A stretch of DNA of 64,000 nucleotides from Aeromonas simiae (GCF_000820125.1 NZ_CDBY01000065.1:3992-67991), one strand, 5' to 3'; counted from the stretch's first letter, positions 52,946 through 61,958 are shown. Translations and numbers: made by a program. Notes: a model not told the origin generated them from the letters alone.

Positions 52946-53313
52946 CCGCCACCACCCTGCTCCCGCGCCCTTCGCGCCGGGCGCAGGGGGTGTTGCTGCT
53001 GCTCTACCTGCTGCTGCTCGCGCCAGCCCCCCTGTTGCTGCAAGGCTGGCAGTGGCCCATCCTGCTTTCCCTCTGGCTGTTCGCCCTGTGGCGCTCTTGG
53101 TTGTCTCTGCGGTTGCCTGCGCCCGCGCTGGCGTGGGACGGGGGGCAACTGCTACGTGAAGGAGTGGCGCTCGATGCATCCCGCAGCCGGGTGCTGCCCG
53201 GTTGTCTCTGGCTGGTGTTTGCCGGCGAGGGGACGCTGCTGTTTGCCGACCAGCTGGATGATGAGGCCTATCGCGCCTTGGCGCGCGCCATTCACCTTGG
53301 TAAAGCCCCATGA
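52942..53313 (+). CDS. ygfX: YgfX (CptA)-like membrane protein
   Basis: The 123-residue protein has two adjacent hydrophobic helices (about 16-34 and 38-54) and a soluble C-terminal part. In E. coli ygfX (cptA) follows sdhE and has been described as a toxin inhibiting cell division; here position and topology match but sequence conservation is low. Start is GTG, overlapping the sdhE stop; the last 4 nt overlap the Nudix gene. Confidence 0.78.
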   Translation: MTATTLLPRPSRRAQGVLLLLYLLLLAPAPLLLQGWQWPILLSLWLFALWRSWLSLRLPAPALAWDGGQLLREGVALDASRSRVLPGCLWLVFAGEGTLLFADQLDDEAYRALARAIHLGKAP

Positions 53314-53936
53314 GATCGCCGCCACTGCACGCCTTCATCGAGCAGGTGCTCGCCACCGCCCAGGCGGGGCTCACCTACTCGCGCGATCCGTTCGACATCC
53401 AGCGTTTCGAGGCACTGCGCGCCGCCTGTGTGGCGCTGCTGGCCGAGCCCAACGGGCTAGATCCAGCGGCACTGGCCGGCTGGATCCGGCTCGATGCCGG
53501 CTACCCCACCCCCAAGCTCGACGTGCGCGCCATGATGCGCGACGAGCACGATCGCCTGTTGCTGGTGCGTGAAAAGAGCGATGGCCTCTGGACCCTGCCC
53601 GGCGGCTGGTGCGATATCGGTGACTCACCGGCGGACGCCGTGGTGCGCGAGGTGCGTGAAGAGACGGGGCTGGAGTGTGAGGCGGTGCAACTGCTGGCGC
53701 TGTTTGACAAGCTCAAGCACCCCCATCCGCCCCAACTGCCCCATGCCCACAAGGCGTTTTTTCACTGCCGTATCATCGCAGGGGCGCTGCAAGAGGAGAC
53801 CGATGAAACCAGTGCGGCCGGCTGGTTTGCCATCGACGCCCTGCCGCCGCTTTCGCGCCACCGGGTGGTGGCTGAGCAGCTCGTCCGCTTGCACGCCCAC
53901 CTGCTGGCAGGGCGCCCCGAGACCCTGTTTGACTGA
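53310..53936 (+). CDS. NUDIX hydrolase with N-terminal NUDIX_N domain
   Basis: The 208-residue protein has an N-terminal helical region (about 1-60, LHAFIEQVLATAQAGLTYSRDPFDIQRFEALR, quoted in part) and a Nudix domain (about 66-190) with the box GGWCDIGDSPADAVVREVREETGLE, in which the first Glu of the pattern is Asp but REVREE is intact. Related proteins act on ADP-ribose-like or nucleoside diphosphate substrates. The ATG overlaps the ygfX stop, so it joins the sdhE-ygfX unit. Confidence 0.88.
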   Translation: MRSPPLHAFIEQVLATAQAGLTYSRDPFDIQRFEALRAACVALLAEPNGLDPAALAGWIRLDAGYPTPKLDVRAMMRDEHDRLLLVREKSDGLWTLPGGWCDIGDSPADAVVREVREETGLECEAVQLLALFDKLKHPHPPQLPHAHKAFFHCRIIAGALQEETDETSAAGWFAIDALPPLSRHRVVAEQLVRLHAHLLAGRPETLFD

Positions 53937-54100
53937 GCCGGGCGGGTCGATGCATCGAGCAAGAGGTTAAGGTCTCAGCAGACTCCCTGAGGGCGGTCAA
54001 GGTCACACTAACATGCCCCGTACACCTGCATGGATTTTCCAAGGTGCCCGCAAACGGGTAAGATTCCCTCCAACTGTCTTTTGCTAAGACCCGAGAATCC

Positions 54101-55984
54101 ATGTCCCAATACAATGCCGATGCCATTGAGGTTCTCAATGGCCTGGAGCCGGTGCGACGTCGCCCCGGCATGTACACCGACACCACCCGCCCCAACCACA
54201 TGGGTCAGGAGGTCATCGATAACAGCGTCGACGAGGCGCTGGCGGGCCATGCGCGCAGTGTCGAGGTCATCCTGCACGAGGATCAATCCCTCGAGGTGAT
54301 CGATGACGGGCGCGGCATGCCGGTGGACATTCACCCGGAGGAGGGGGTATCGGGGGTCGAGCTTATTCTCTGTAAACTGCACGCGGGCGGCAAGTTCTCC
54401 AATCAGAACTACCAGTTCTCCGGCGGCCTGCACGGGGTAGGGATCTCGGTGGTGAACGCCCTCTCGACCCGGGTTGAAGTCACAGTACGTCGCGACGGGC
54501 AGGTCTACGAGATCGCCTTTGCAAAGGGCGAGAAGGTGTCGGATCTGACCGTCACCGGCACCTGCGGGCGCCGCAACACCGGCACCCGGGTCCGTTTCTG
54601 GCCCGAGGCTCACTACTTCGATTCGCCCAGGTTTTCGGTCTCCAAGCTTGAGCACCTGCTCAAAGCGAAGGCCGTGCTCTGCCCTGGGCTGTCGATCACC
54701 TTCCTCGACAAGAACACCGGCATCAAGCTCGCCTGGTGCTACGAAGATGGGTTGAAAGATTATCTGGTCGATGCGGTCAAGAACGTTCCCTGTCTGCCGG
54801 AGCAGCCGTTTGTCGGCACCTTTACCACCGAGCAGTCGGCGGTCGACTGGGCTCTGTGCTGGCTGCCCGAAGGGGGCGAGAGCCTCGCCGAGTCTTACGT
54901 CAACCTCATCCCCACTGCCCTTGGCGGTACCCATGTCAACGGCCTGCGTCAGGGACTGCTCGACGCCATGCGCGAGTTCTGCGAGTTTCGCAATCTGCTG
55001 CCGCGTGGGGTCAAGCTCACTCCGGAAGATATCTGGGATCGCTGCGCCTACATCCTCTCGGTCAAAATTCAGGACCCGCAGTTTGCCGGTCAGACCAAGG
55101 AGCGCCTCTCCTCGCGTCAGTGCGCGGCCTTTGTCTCGGGCGTGGTGAAAGACGCCTTCAGCCTGTTTTTGAACAGCAACACCGAGCTGGCCGAGCAAAT
55201 CGCCGAGCTGTGCATCTCCAGTGCCCAGCGCCGGATGCGCGCCGCCAAGACGGTGGTGCGCAAGAAGGTGACCCAGGGGCCGGCCCTGCCGGGCAAGCTC
55301 ACCGACTGCGGCTGCGCCGACCCCATGCAGGGCGAGCTGTTCCTGGTGGAGGGGGATTCGGCGGGCGGCAGTGCCAAGCAGGCGCGCGATCGCGAATTCC
55401 AGGCCATCATGCCGCTGCGCGGCAAGATCCTGAACACCTGGGAGGTGGAAGCCGGTCAGGTGCTCGCCTCGCAAGAGGTGCACGACATCTCGGTCGCCAT
55501 TGGCCTCGATCCGGATTCGGACGACCTCTCGGGCCTGCGCTACGGCAAGGTGTGCATCCTCGCCGATGCGGACTCCGACGGCCTGCACATCGCCACCCTC
55601 TTGTGCGCCCTGTTCGTCAAACACTTCCGCGCCCTGGTGGAGAAGGGCCACGTTTACGTGGCCATGCCACCCCTGTTTCGCATCGACATCGGCAAGGAGG
55701 TGCACTACGCCCTCGACGAGGATGAGAAGAACGGCATTCTCGAGCGGATGGAGGCCGAGAAGCGGCGCGGCAAGGTGATGGTGACCCGATTCAAGGGGCT
55801 GGGTGAGATGAACCCCAAGCAGCTGCGTGAGACCACCATGGACCCCAATACCCGTCGTCTGGTGCAGCTCACCATGGAGGACGCCGAGGCGACCATGCGG
55901 CTGATGGACATGCTGCTGGCCAAGAAGCGCGCCGGTGATCGCCGCGAGTGGCTGGAAGAGAAGGGCAACCTCGCCGAGGTGTGA
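54101..55984 (+). CDS. parE: DNA topoisomerase IV subunit B
   Basis: The 627-residue ATPase subunit matches E. coli ParE along its length. The GHKL ATP-binding motifs are EVIDNSVDEALAGH, DDGRGMPVD and GGLHGVGISVVNAL; the TOPRIM motifs are FLVEGDSAGGSAKQARDREFQ and DADSDGLHIATLL. It begins ATG at 54101. The 164 nt before it hold its likely promoter. A small gene and parC follow on the same strand. Confidence 0.98.
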   Translation: MSQYNADAIEVLNGLEPVRRRPGMYTDTTRPNHMGQEVIDNSVDEALAGHARSVEVILHEDQSLEVIDDGRGMPVDIHPEEGVSGVELILCKLHAGGKFSNQNYQFSGGLHGVGISVVNALSTRVEVTVRRDGQVYEIAFAKGEKVSDLTVTGTCGRRNTGTRVRFWPEAHYFDSPRFSVSKLEHLLKAKAVLCPGLSITFLDKNTGIKLAWCYEDGLKDYLVDAVKNVPCLPEQPFVGTFTTEQSAVDWALCWLPEGGESLAESYVNLIPTALGGTHVNGLRQGLLDAMREFCEFRNLLPRGVKLTPEDIWDRCAYILSVKIQDPQFAGQTKERLSSRQCAAFVSGVVKDAFSLFLNSNTELAEQIAELCISSAQRRMRAAKTVVRKKVTQGPALPGKLTDCGCADPMQGELFLVEGDSAGGSAKQARDREFQAIMPLRGKILNTWEVEAGQVLASQEVHDISVAIGLDPDSDDLSGLRYGKVCILADADSDGLHIATLLCALFVKHFRALVEKGHVYVAMPPLFRIDIGKEVHYALDEDEKNGILERMEAEKRRGKVMVTRFKGLGEMNPKQLRETTMDPNTRRLVQLTMEDAEATMRLMDMLLAKKRAGDRREWLEEKGNLAEV

Positions 55985-55999
55985 CCGCAAGGAGCGACC

Positions 56000-56311
56000 A
56001 TGATTGCCAATACCCCGGCTCCCCCCTACTACGCGGTGATCTTCACCTCCGAGCGTACCGAAGGGGATGAGGGCTACGCCGCCATGGCCGAGCGCATGCT
56101 CGAGCTGGCTCGCCAGCAGGAGGGCTTTCTCGGGGTCGAGTCGGCCCGCGAAGGGGTCGGCATCACGGTCTCTTACTGGCGCGATCTCGACGCCATCGCC
56201 CGCTGGAAGGGGGATGTCGAGCACCAGGAGGCCCAGCGCCTCGGTCGCAAGCAGTGGTATCGCACCTTCAAGACACGCATTGCACGGGTGGAGCGCGATT
56301 ACGGCCTGTAA
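56000..56311 (+). CDS. Antibiotic biosynthesis monooxygenase (ABM)-like protein
   Basis: The 103-residue protein shows the ABM/dimeric alpha-beta barrel pattern: YYAVIFTSERTEGDEGYAAMAERMLELARQQEGFLGVESARE (quoted in part), then ITVSYWRDLDAIARWKGDVEHQEAQRLGRKQWY. Members include heme-degrading and small-molecule oxygenases, but substrate cannot be told from the sequence. It sits 15 nt after parE, with ribosome binding site AAGGAG, and 63 nt before parC, so it is part of the parE-parC unit. Confidence 0.85.
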   Translation: MIANTPAPPYYAVIFTSERTEGDEGYAAMAERMLELARQQEGFLGVESAREGVGITVSYWRDLDAIARWKGDVEHQEAQRLGRKQWYRTFKTRIARVERDYGL

Positions 56312-56374
56312 GGCGCCCCGCCCCACGATTCTGGCGGCCCAGCGCCGCCACCCAATGACAAAGAGAAGCATCAC

Positions 56375-58666
56375 ATGAGTGACCTAGAGCAGAGCCTCGA
56401 CGGCGTGGAGCGCCAGCCGCTGCACGCCTTCACCGAGAAGGCTTACCTCGACTACTCCATGTACGTCATCATGGATCGCGCCCTGCCGCACATCGGCGAC
56501 GGCCTGAAACCGGTGCAGCGCCGCATCATCTACGCCATGAGCGAGCTGGGGCTGTCGGCCCTCTCCAAGCACAAGAAGTCGGCCCGTACCGTGGGCGACG
56601 TGCTGGGTAAGTACCATCCCCACGGCGACAGCGCCTGCTATGAAGCCATGGTGCTGATGGCCCAGCCTTTCTCCTACCGCTACCCGCTGGTGGACGGTCA
56701 GGGCAACTGGGGGGCGCCGGACGATCCTAAATCCTTCGCCGCCATGCGTTACACCGAGGCGCGCCTGTCGCGCTTCTCCGAGATTTTGCTCTCCGAGCTG
56801 GGGCAGGGCACTGCCGACTGGATCCCCAACTTCGACGGCACCATGAAGGAGCCCAAGGTGCTCCCCTCGCGCCTGCCGCACATCCTGCTCAACGGGGTGA
56901 CCGGCATTGCGGTGGGGATGGCGACCGACATTCCGCCCCACAATGCCCGCGAAGTGGCCTATGCCTGCGCCGAGCTGCTCGACAACCCGGACGCCGGGCT
57001 GGATGTGTTGATGCAACACATCCAAGGGCCGGACTACCCGACCAACGCCGAGATCATCACGCCGCGCGATGAAATTCGCAAAATCTACGAGACCGGCAAG
57101 GGCTCCATCAAGCAGCGCGCCGTGTGGACGCTGGAAGAGGGCGAGATCGTCATCACCGCCCTGCCGCACCAGGCCTCGGGCGCCAAGATCCTCGAGCAGA
57201 TCGCCGGGCAAATGACCGCCAAGAAGCTGCCCATGGTCACCGATCTGCGTGACGAGTCGGATCACGAGAACCCGACCCGTCTGGTGATCGTGCCGCGCTC
57301 CAACCGCATCGATATCGACGCCCTGATGGCGCATCTGTTTGCCAGCACCGATCTCGAGAAGAACTACCGGGTCAACCTCAACATACTGGGGTTGGATAAC
57401 CGCCCCCAGGTCAAAGACCTCAGGACCATCCTCACCGAGTGGCTCACGTTCCGCCGCGAAACCGTGCGCCGCCGCCTGCAATACCGCCTCGACAAGGTGC
57501 TGGCCCGCCTGCACATCCTCGAAGGCCTGCTGGTGGCCTACCTCAACATCGACGAGGTGATCCACATCATCCGTACCGAGGATGAGCCGGGCGCCGTCAT
57601 GATCGCGCGCTTTGGCATCACCGAGACCCAGGCCGAGGCGATCCTCGAGCTGAAACTGCGTCACCTCGCCAAGCTCGAAGAGTTTAAGATCCGCGCCGAG
57701 CAGAAGGAGCTGGAAGAGGAGCGGGGTAAGCTGGAGCTGATCTTAGGCTCCGAGCGCCGCCTCTCGACCCTCATCAAGAAAGAGCTGCTGGCCGATGCCG
57801 AGAAGTACGGCGACGAGCGCCGCACCCCGCTGGTGGAGCGTTCTGCCGCCGTGGCGCTGACCGAAAAGGAGCTGACCCCGAGCGAGCCGGTCACCGTGAT
57901 CCTCTCGGCCGCAGGCTGGATCCGCGCCGCCAAGGGCCACGAAGTGGACAGCGCGGGCCTGAGCTACAAGGCTGGCGACCAGTTCCTCGGCGACGCCCAG
58001 GGGCGCAGCAACCAGCAGGCGGTGTTCCTCTCCACGCTGGGCCGCACCTATTCGCTAGAGGCCCACTCCCTGCCCTCGGCCCGTAGCCAAGGCGAGCCGC
58101 TGACCGGCCGCTTTGCGTTAAGCCCCGGCGAGGAGGTACGCCACGTGGTGATGGGCAGCGACAAGGAGCCGTTCCTCATCTCGAGCGACGCGGGCTACGG
58201 TTTTGTCTGCACCTATGACGATCTCATCGCCAAGAACAAGAATGGCAAGGCGCTATTGTCGGTGCCGGAGGGGGGAGTGGTGCTGGCGCCGCAGCCCATC
58301 AAGAGCCCACAGAGCGATCTGTGCATGGCCATCTCCAACGAGGGGCGCATGCTGCTGTTCCCGCTCTCGACCCTGCCGGTGCTCGGCAAGGGTAAGGGCA
58401 ACAAGATCATCAGCATCCCGTCGGCCCGGGTGAAGGCGCGCGAGGAGTTTGTCACCCAGCTCGCCGTGGTGCCCGCCGGCGTGTCGGTGACCCTGTTTGC
58501 CGGCAAGCGCAAGCTGACCCTCAAACCCTCGGATCTCGAGCACTACCGTGGCGAGCGCGGTCGCCGCGGCGCCAAGCTGCCGCGCGGCTTGCAGCGGGTG
58601 GACCGCATCGAGATCGAACCTGTCGCCAGCACCGAGCCGGCAGCCGGGGAGAATCAGGAAGGGTAA
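56375..58666 (+). CDS. parC: DNA topoisomerase IV subunit A
   Basis: The 763-residue subunit breaks and rejoins DNA. The catalytic tyrosine is Y126 ([11 protein letters not shown]. coli Y120). The quinolone-resistance region [13 protein letters not shown] carries S86 and E90 (E. coli S80 and E84), both wild type. A C-terminal beta-propeller with GyrA-box-like blades follows from about residue 500. Start at ATG 56375. Confidence 0.98.
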   Translation: MSDLEQSLDGVERQPLHAFTEKAYLDYSMYVIMDRALPHIGDGLKPVQRRIIYAMSELGLSALSKHKKSARTVGDVLGKYHPHGDSACYEAMVLMAQPFSYRYPLVDGQGNWGAPDDPKSFAAMRYTEARLSRFSEILLSELGQGTADWIPNFDGTMKEPKVLPSRLPHILLNGVTGIAVGMATDIPPHNAREVAYACAELLDNPDAGLDVLMQHIQGPDYPTNAEIITPRDEIRKIYETGKGSIKQRAVWTLEEGEIVITALPHQASGAKILEQIAGQMTAKKLPMVTDLRDESDHENPTRLVIVPRSNRIDIDALMAHLFASTDLEKNYRVNLNILGLDNRPQVKDLRTILTEWLTFRRETVRRRLQYRLDKVLARLHILEGLLVAYLNIDEVIHIIRTEDEPGAVMIARFGITETQAEAILELKLRHLAKLEEFKIRAEQKELEEERGKLELILGSERRLSTLIKKELLADAEKYGDERRTPLVERSAAVALTEKELTPSEPVTVILSAAGWIRAAKGHEVDSAGLSYKAGDQFLGDAQGRSNQQAVFLSTLGRTYSLEAHSLPSARSQGEPLTGRFALSPGEEVRHVVMGSDKEPFLISSDAGYGFVCTYDDLIAKNKNGKALLSVPEGGVVLAPQPIKSPQSDLCMAISNEGRMLLFPLSTLPVLGKGKGNKIISIPSARVKAREEFVTQLAVVPAGVSVTLFAGKRKLTLKPSDLEHYRGERGRRGAKLPRGLQRVDRIEIEPVASTEPAAGENQEG

Positions 58667-58673
58667 TAAATAG

Positions 58674-58698
58674 AAAGGGCGCGAAAGCGCCCTTTTTT
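58674..58698 (+). terminator. Intrinsic terminator after parC
   Basis: AAAGGGCGC, a GAAA loop and GCGCCCTTT are followed by three more T. It closes the parE-parC unit. Confidence 0.93.
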
Positions 58699-58735
58699 AT
58701 TGTTTTCTTAATTATTGTTTTCTTAATTATTGTTT
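58699..58735. repeat. 15-bp tandem repeat, 2.5 copies
   Basis: ATTGTTTTCTTAATT occurs at 58699-58713 and 58714-58728, with a partial copy ATTGTTT at 58729-58735. It marks the change from GC-rich core to AT-rich accessory DNA. Confidence 0.85.
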
Positions 58736-58789
58736 GATGATACCTAGTGTCGGGTAATAACGATATAGGTACACACTCTCTGTAACACA

Positions 58790-59551
58790 TTAAGTATCGG
58801 TACTGATGTCATCCCACTCTTGCCCCATGTATCCGATCAACCAGTTAAGGGCATAATGGCGCTCCATCGTTACACCAGGTTCAAGCGAGGCCGGGATATC
58901 ATTTCCGTGGAGATTGGCATCTACAACGGCCCAATGATATCGATAGATTCGGTCTGCTTGATCCAATATTTCGTGCGTGGAGCGAAGTTTTGCATCGGCA
59001 AGAAATTGCTCTACAGGTCGATCCATCATAAATCTGATTGCGCGTGGTACATCGCATATTTCGGTTGGCTTATCGAGTTTTTCTACATACCCAAGAGCCC
59101 ACAGTAATGTCCATGCGGCTTCATAGCGCCATGTAAATTGAACCCTATCATGTTGTGATGGGGATGGATTGTAGATGAAGGCCATCTCCTTTCGCGTAAA
59201 ATGTTTATCGAGACCGTAGTTCTCAACTACGTTATCGATAACGGTTTGTTCCAATCCCTCTCCTTTGGCCGCAATAACCAATAGTGACAAGGCTCTATAT
59301 GCAACTTGCTCTTTTGACCTGAGCGTTATTTCTTGCTCTGTGGCGATGACAGGAAGCGCTTGGTTTACCGGCACGCCTTCATCTCTTAGAATAAGTTGTG
59401 ATGTTATTTTTCGTTGCAATGCTTCTGGCGCTAAAACCATATTCATTTCATTTATTTTTTTCTTTCTATCATCCACGGATGGTGAACTGATAGAAATTAG
59501 TATTGCTATAGAAAATGCTATTGTTCCAATAATGATGTGTATACGCCGCAT
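58790..59551 (-). CDS. DUF4272 domain protein in an AT-rich segment
   Basis: The 253-residue protein has an N-terminal signal anchor or signal peptide (MRRIHIIIGTIAFSIAILISISS, quoted in part) and a DUF4272-type body: RSKEQVAYRALSLLVIAAKGEGL, WRYEAAWTLLWALGYVE, LRSTHEILDQADRIYRYHWAVVDA and TMERHYALNWLIGYMGQEWDDISTDT (long stretches quoted in part). Function is unknown. Base composition is clearly lower in GC than every flanking gene, suggesting recent transfer. It is convergent with parC and monocistronic. Confidence 0.8.
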   Translation of the reverse strand: MRRIHIIIGTIAFSIAILISISSPSVDDRKKKINEMNMVLAPEALQRKITSQLILRDEGVPVNQALPVIATEQEITLRSKEQVAYRALSLLVIAAKGEGLEQTVIDNVVENYGLDKHFTRKEMAFIYNPSPSQHDRVQFTWRYEAAWTLLWALGYVEKLDKPTEICDVPRAIRFMMDRPVEQFLADAKLRSTHEILDQADRIYRYHWAVVDANLHGNDIPASLEPGVTMERHYALNWLIGYMGQEWDDISTDT

Positions 59552-59589
59552 TGAGATATTTGACCGTAATTATGTATAAGTTTTCATAC

Positions 59590-59609
59590 AATACTATATA
59601 AATAGTATT
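59590..59609. promoter_or_regulatory. Inverted repeat upstream of the DUF4272 gene
   Basis: AATACTAT (59590-59597) and ATAGTATT (59602-59609) form a perfect 8-bp inverted repeat around a 4-nt centre, 38-58 nt upstream of the gene start on the minus strand. It overlaps AT-rich hexamers resembling a -10, so it may be an operator. Confidence 0.45.
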
Positions 59610-60022
59610 TATTTGTGTCTGTTTTATCTTGTTTTTCATTAGGATGAGTCAGCATGTTGTTTCAAAAATAAAATAGGGTGAGTAAACAAAGTAAATTGCA
59701 GCATTATTCGTTCCCTTTGATAACAGCGAAAATTCTGGGGTTCTCGCCGTTGTGAGCATTGTCTAAGTGAACAGGGAGCACCTTAAGCTAAGGAAGCTAA
59801 GGCTGGCACGGTATTGAGTCTCCCCTCTGAACCGAGGGAAACCGCATAGTGGTCGGATTGGCGGGAGTGGCAAACGCTATCCGAAGGTCATGGATTTTCG
59901 TGATACCGGTATGGAGAGCGCCATGTTGAGCATTGTGCCCTGATCTTGCCGCCTTGCCGTCGGCCAATGGCTGGCCCCGGGCCTAAACTGGGAGAGAACA
60001 ACCGAGTGCCAGGAGGCCAATC
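59610..60022. other. 413-nt stretch without a supported gene
   Basis: AT-rich to about 59700, then balanced, then GC-rich by about 59950. It contains a 10-bp direct repeat TGAGCATTGT (59753-59762 and 59927-59936), AGCTAAGG twice close together (about 59788-59806), a CCCTC/GAGGG hairpin near 59825 and the palindrome ATACCGGTAT near 59903. I see no ORF with good codon use and cannot assign it. Confidence 0.5.
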
Positions 60023-60235
60023 ATGGAAATCGATAAAGCCATCGGACTGATCGAGGCCCACGGGGTCTTTCACGGGGATCACTACAGCTTCAACAGCGAC
60101 GAGTTCGTGCAGTGGTGCGAGCAGGATGCCCACCAGACCCTCAGCCTGGAGCAGGCCAACCACGAGCTGGCGCCCTTCTGCATCCGGGTCGGCTATGCCG
60201 AGCCGGTGCGGACGTGGCGTTACTATCTCACCTGA
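60023..60235 (+). CDS. Small hypothetical protein, 70 residues
   Basis: The ATG has CAGGAGG 7 nt upstream, so translation is likely. The protein is soluble and acidic (MEIDKAIGLIEAHGVFHGDHYSF, quoted in part), contains two cysteines (CEQDAHQ and FCIRVGY) and ends VRTWRYYLT. I do not recognise the family. It is followed by a small terminator-like hairpin. Confidence 0.6.
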   Translation: MEIDKAIGLIEAHGVFHGDHYSFNSDEFVQWCEQDAHQTLSLEQANHELAPFCIRVGYAEPVRTWRYYLT

Positions 60236-60286
60236 GATGTGACGCAGAGGGCAGGACGATCCGAGCGATGCGGTGAGTCAGTGAAC

Positions 60287-60311
60287 AAGGAGCCGGCAAG
60301 GCTCCTTTCTT
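60287..60311 (+). terminator. Hairpin after the 70-residue gene
   Basis: AAGGAGCC and GGCTCCTT flank a 5-nt loop and are followed by TCTT. Confidence 0.6.
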
Positions 60312-60344
60312 GTGATGGGCAGGACGCTGAGCGAAGGCGTAGCC

Positions 60345-60719
60345 CTAGTTGTCGAAGTTCCACACAATGGGTAGCTCAAGATCGAATATCAGCTGATCCC
60401 CGTCGAGGGTAAAAGCCACGCAGGTCTGGTGCTGGTCGTACTCGTCGATCAGCCGGCAGCTCTCGGCGAAGTTGGACTCGTAGTTGAGGCGGGCGCTGCC
60501 CGTGCGGCCCTGCGGGTCGAGGGTCACGGCAAGCACCCGCAGCGGGTGGCGCTGGCTCAAGGTCACCCGGCTGTCTCCCACCTCCACCAACCGTTCCAGC
60601 AGGGGGAAGAAGTCCTGCTGGTGGGCCTCAATTGCCTGGGCGATGGCCTGCTCTTGTTCGGCGCGCTGGGTCAGGGGGCCGGTAAGGAGATAGCGGGTCT
60701 GGATGCGTTCTTGGGTCAT
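60345..60719 (-). CDS. Hypothetical protein, 124 residues
   Basis: I do not recognise a family. The protein is soluble, with a helical N-terminal part (QEQAIAQAIEAHQQDFFPLLERLVEVG, quoted in part) and a beta-rich C-terminal half (LRVLAVTLDPQGRTGSARLNYESNF and CVAFTLDGDQLIFDLELPIVWNFDN, quoted in part). GC content is like the core, so it does not belong to the AT-rich island. It is 30 nt downstream of the next minus-strand gene and may be co-transcribed. Confidence 0.7.
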   Translation of the reverse strand: MTQERIQTRYLLTGPLTQRAEQEQAIAQAIEAHQQDFFPLLERLVEVGDSRVTLSQRHPLRVLAVTLDPQGRTGSARLNYESNFAESCRLIDEYDQHQTCVAFTLDGDQLIFDLELPIVWNFDN

Positions 60720-60749
60720 ACTCTGCGCCTTGTCGGGTGGGGATGGCCG

Positions 60750-61031
60750 TCAGGCCGGAATGCGGCCATTGCGCACCAGCGCCCGGCGGATGTTCTGGCA
60801 CATTTTGCCAAAGCGGCGCAGCTCGTCAAAGGTGGGGGGGATGCCACGGCGGATCTGGCTTTGCCAGTAGCCAAGCTCCATGTCCACCAGCTCCATCAGC
60901 TTCTTGGGGCAGCCGATGCAGCCGTTGTCCGGCCCACAGCGGAAGGTGTCCGGCTGATAGAGCGGAAACTGCGCCTTCACGGCGTCGATGATCTGCTGCA
61001 TCGCGGTGATCCGGTCTGGCTTGCTGCTCAT
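60750..61031 (-). CDS. Hypothetical cysteine-containing protein, 93 residues
   Basis: The start at 61031 has GGAGAGCGCC just upstream and is preferred over longer in-frame readings. The protein has four cysteines, C32, C38, C41 (CGPDNGCIGC) and C78 (MCQN), a spacing that could bind a metal or Fe-S cluster. Middle and end are helical. Family not recognised. Confidence 0.7.
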   Translation of the reverse strand: MSSKPDRITAMQQIIDAVKAQFPLYQPDTFRCGPDNGCIGCPKKLMELVDMELGYWQSQIRRGIPPTFDELRRFGKMCQNIRRALVRNGRIPA

Positions 61032-61126
61032 TAGGCGCTCTCCTATGGTGGCAATGGGAGCCATTATACTCCCCATGTCGTGCCGACCAATGACGCGAAA
61101 GTGGTAGATCCTGCTGACAGAAATAG

Positions 61127-61149
61127 AAAAAGGAGCCGTTAAGGCTCCT
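61127..61149 (-). terminator. Intrinsic terminator after the SDR gene
   Basis: Read leftward, AGGAGCC, a 5-nt loop and GGCTCCT are followed by four more T. Confidence 0.8.
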
Positions 61150-61167
61150 GTTTGGTGCGAGGGGCGC

Positions 61168-61890
61168 TCAGGGCTCCTGGCGGGTGGCGGCCAGCACGAT
61201 CTCGCGGATGCACAGGTGCTGGGGCTGCTCGTAGGCAAAGCGCACCGCCTCGGCGATATCCTGGGCCGAGATGACCCCGCCCATGTGGGCCTTCCACTGG
61301 TCATAGCCGGCCTTGATCTCATCGCTGCTGGTGTGGCTCAGCAGCTCGGTTTCGGCGGCGCCGGGGGCGATGGTGATGATGCGCACGTCCTGCATCGCCA
61401 CCTCTTCGCGCAGGTTCTCCGAGATGGCGTGCACCGCGAACTTGGTGCCGCAGTAGGCGGCGTGGTTCGGGAAGGTCTTGCGCCCGGCGATGGAGCTGAT
61501 GTTGATGATGGTGCCGTGGCGGCGCGCCAACATGCCCGGCAGCACGGCGTGGATACCGTTGAGCACCCCCTTCACGTTCACATCCAGCATGCGATCCCAC
61601 TCGCCCGGATCTTGCTCGGCGAGCTTGCCAAGCAGCATCTGGCCGGCGTTGTTGACGATGAGATCGGCCGGGCCGAAGCGGGCCTCGGCCTCGGCCACGG
61701 CGGCGCTCATGGCGCTGCGATCGGTCACGTCCACCTGGCGGCACAGGGTATTGGGGAGCCCCAGCGCCTCGAGGCGCTCGATGCGGCGTGCCAGCAGCAG
61801 CAGGGGATAGCCCCGCTCGGCAAACAGTTGGGCGCAGGCGGCGCCAAAGCCCGAGCTGGCGCCGGTGATCACGATAAGGGGCTTGGTCAT
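61168..61890 (-). CDS. SDR family NADP-dependent oxidoreductase (YdfG-like)
   Basis: The 240-residue classical short-chain dehydrogenase shows the cofactor motif TGASSGFGAACA, NNAG, the catalytic Ser in INISSIAG and the YCGTK pair of the Tyr-x-x-x-Lys motif. It resembles YdfG, which acts on 3-hydroxy acids such as serine and 3-hydroxypropionate. I start at 61890 (MTKPLIVITGASSG), the upstream in-frame ATG at 61938 being unlikely. A divergent LysR gene with an intervening palindrome suggests specific control. Confidence 0.9.
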   Translation of the reverse strand: MTKPLIVITGASSGFGAACAQLFAERGYPLLLLARRIERLEALGLPNTLCRQVDVTDRSAMSAAVAEAEARFGPADLIVNNAGQMLLGKLAEQDPGEWDRMLDVNVKGVLNGIHAVLPGMLARRHGTIINISSIAGRKTFPNHAAYCGTKFAVHAISENLREEVAMQDVRIITIAPGAAETELLSHTSSDEIKAGYDQWKAHMGGVISAQDIAEAVRFAYEQPQHLCIREIVLAATRQEP

Positions 61891-61958
61891 CTGGATTCTC
61901 CCATAGAAATGCTTGATGTCTTTTACGTTGCTGGCCACTATAGGGCGGCAAAATCCCG

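Noticed and set aside
58521-58790. Minus-strand frame with Ile-Lys-Lys-Thr repeats after parC
   Set aside because: The apparent repeats are the translation of the 15-bp tandem repeat; there is no start signal and most of the frame is antisense to parC.
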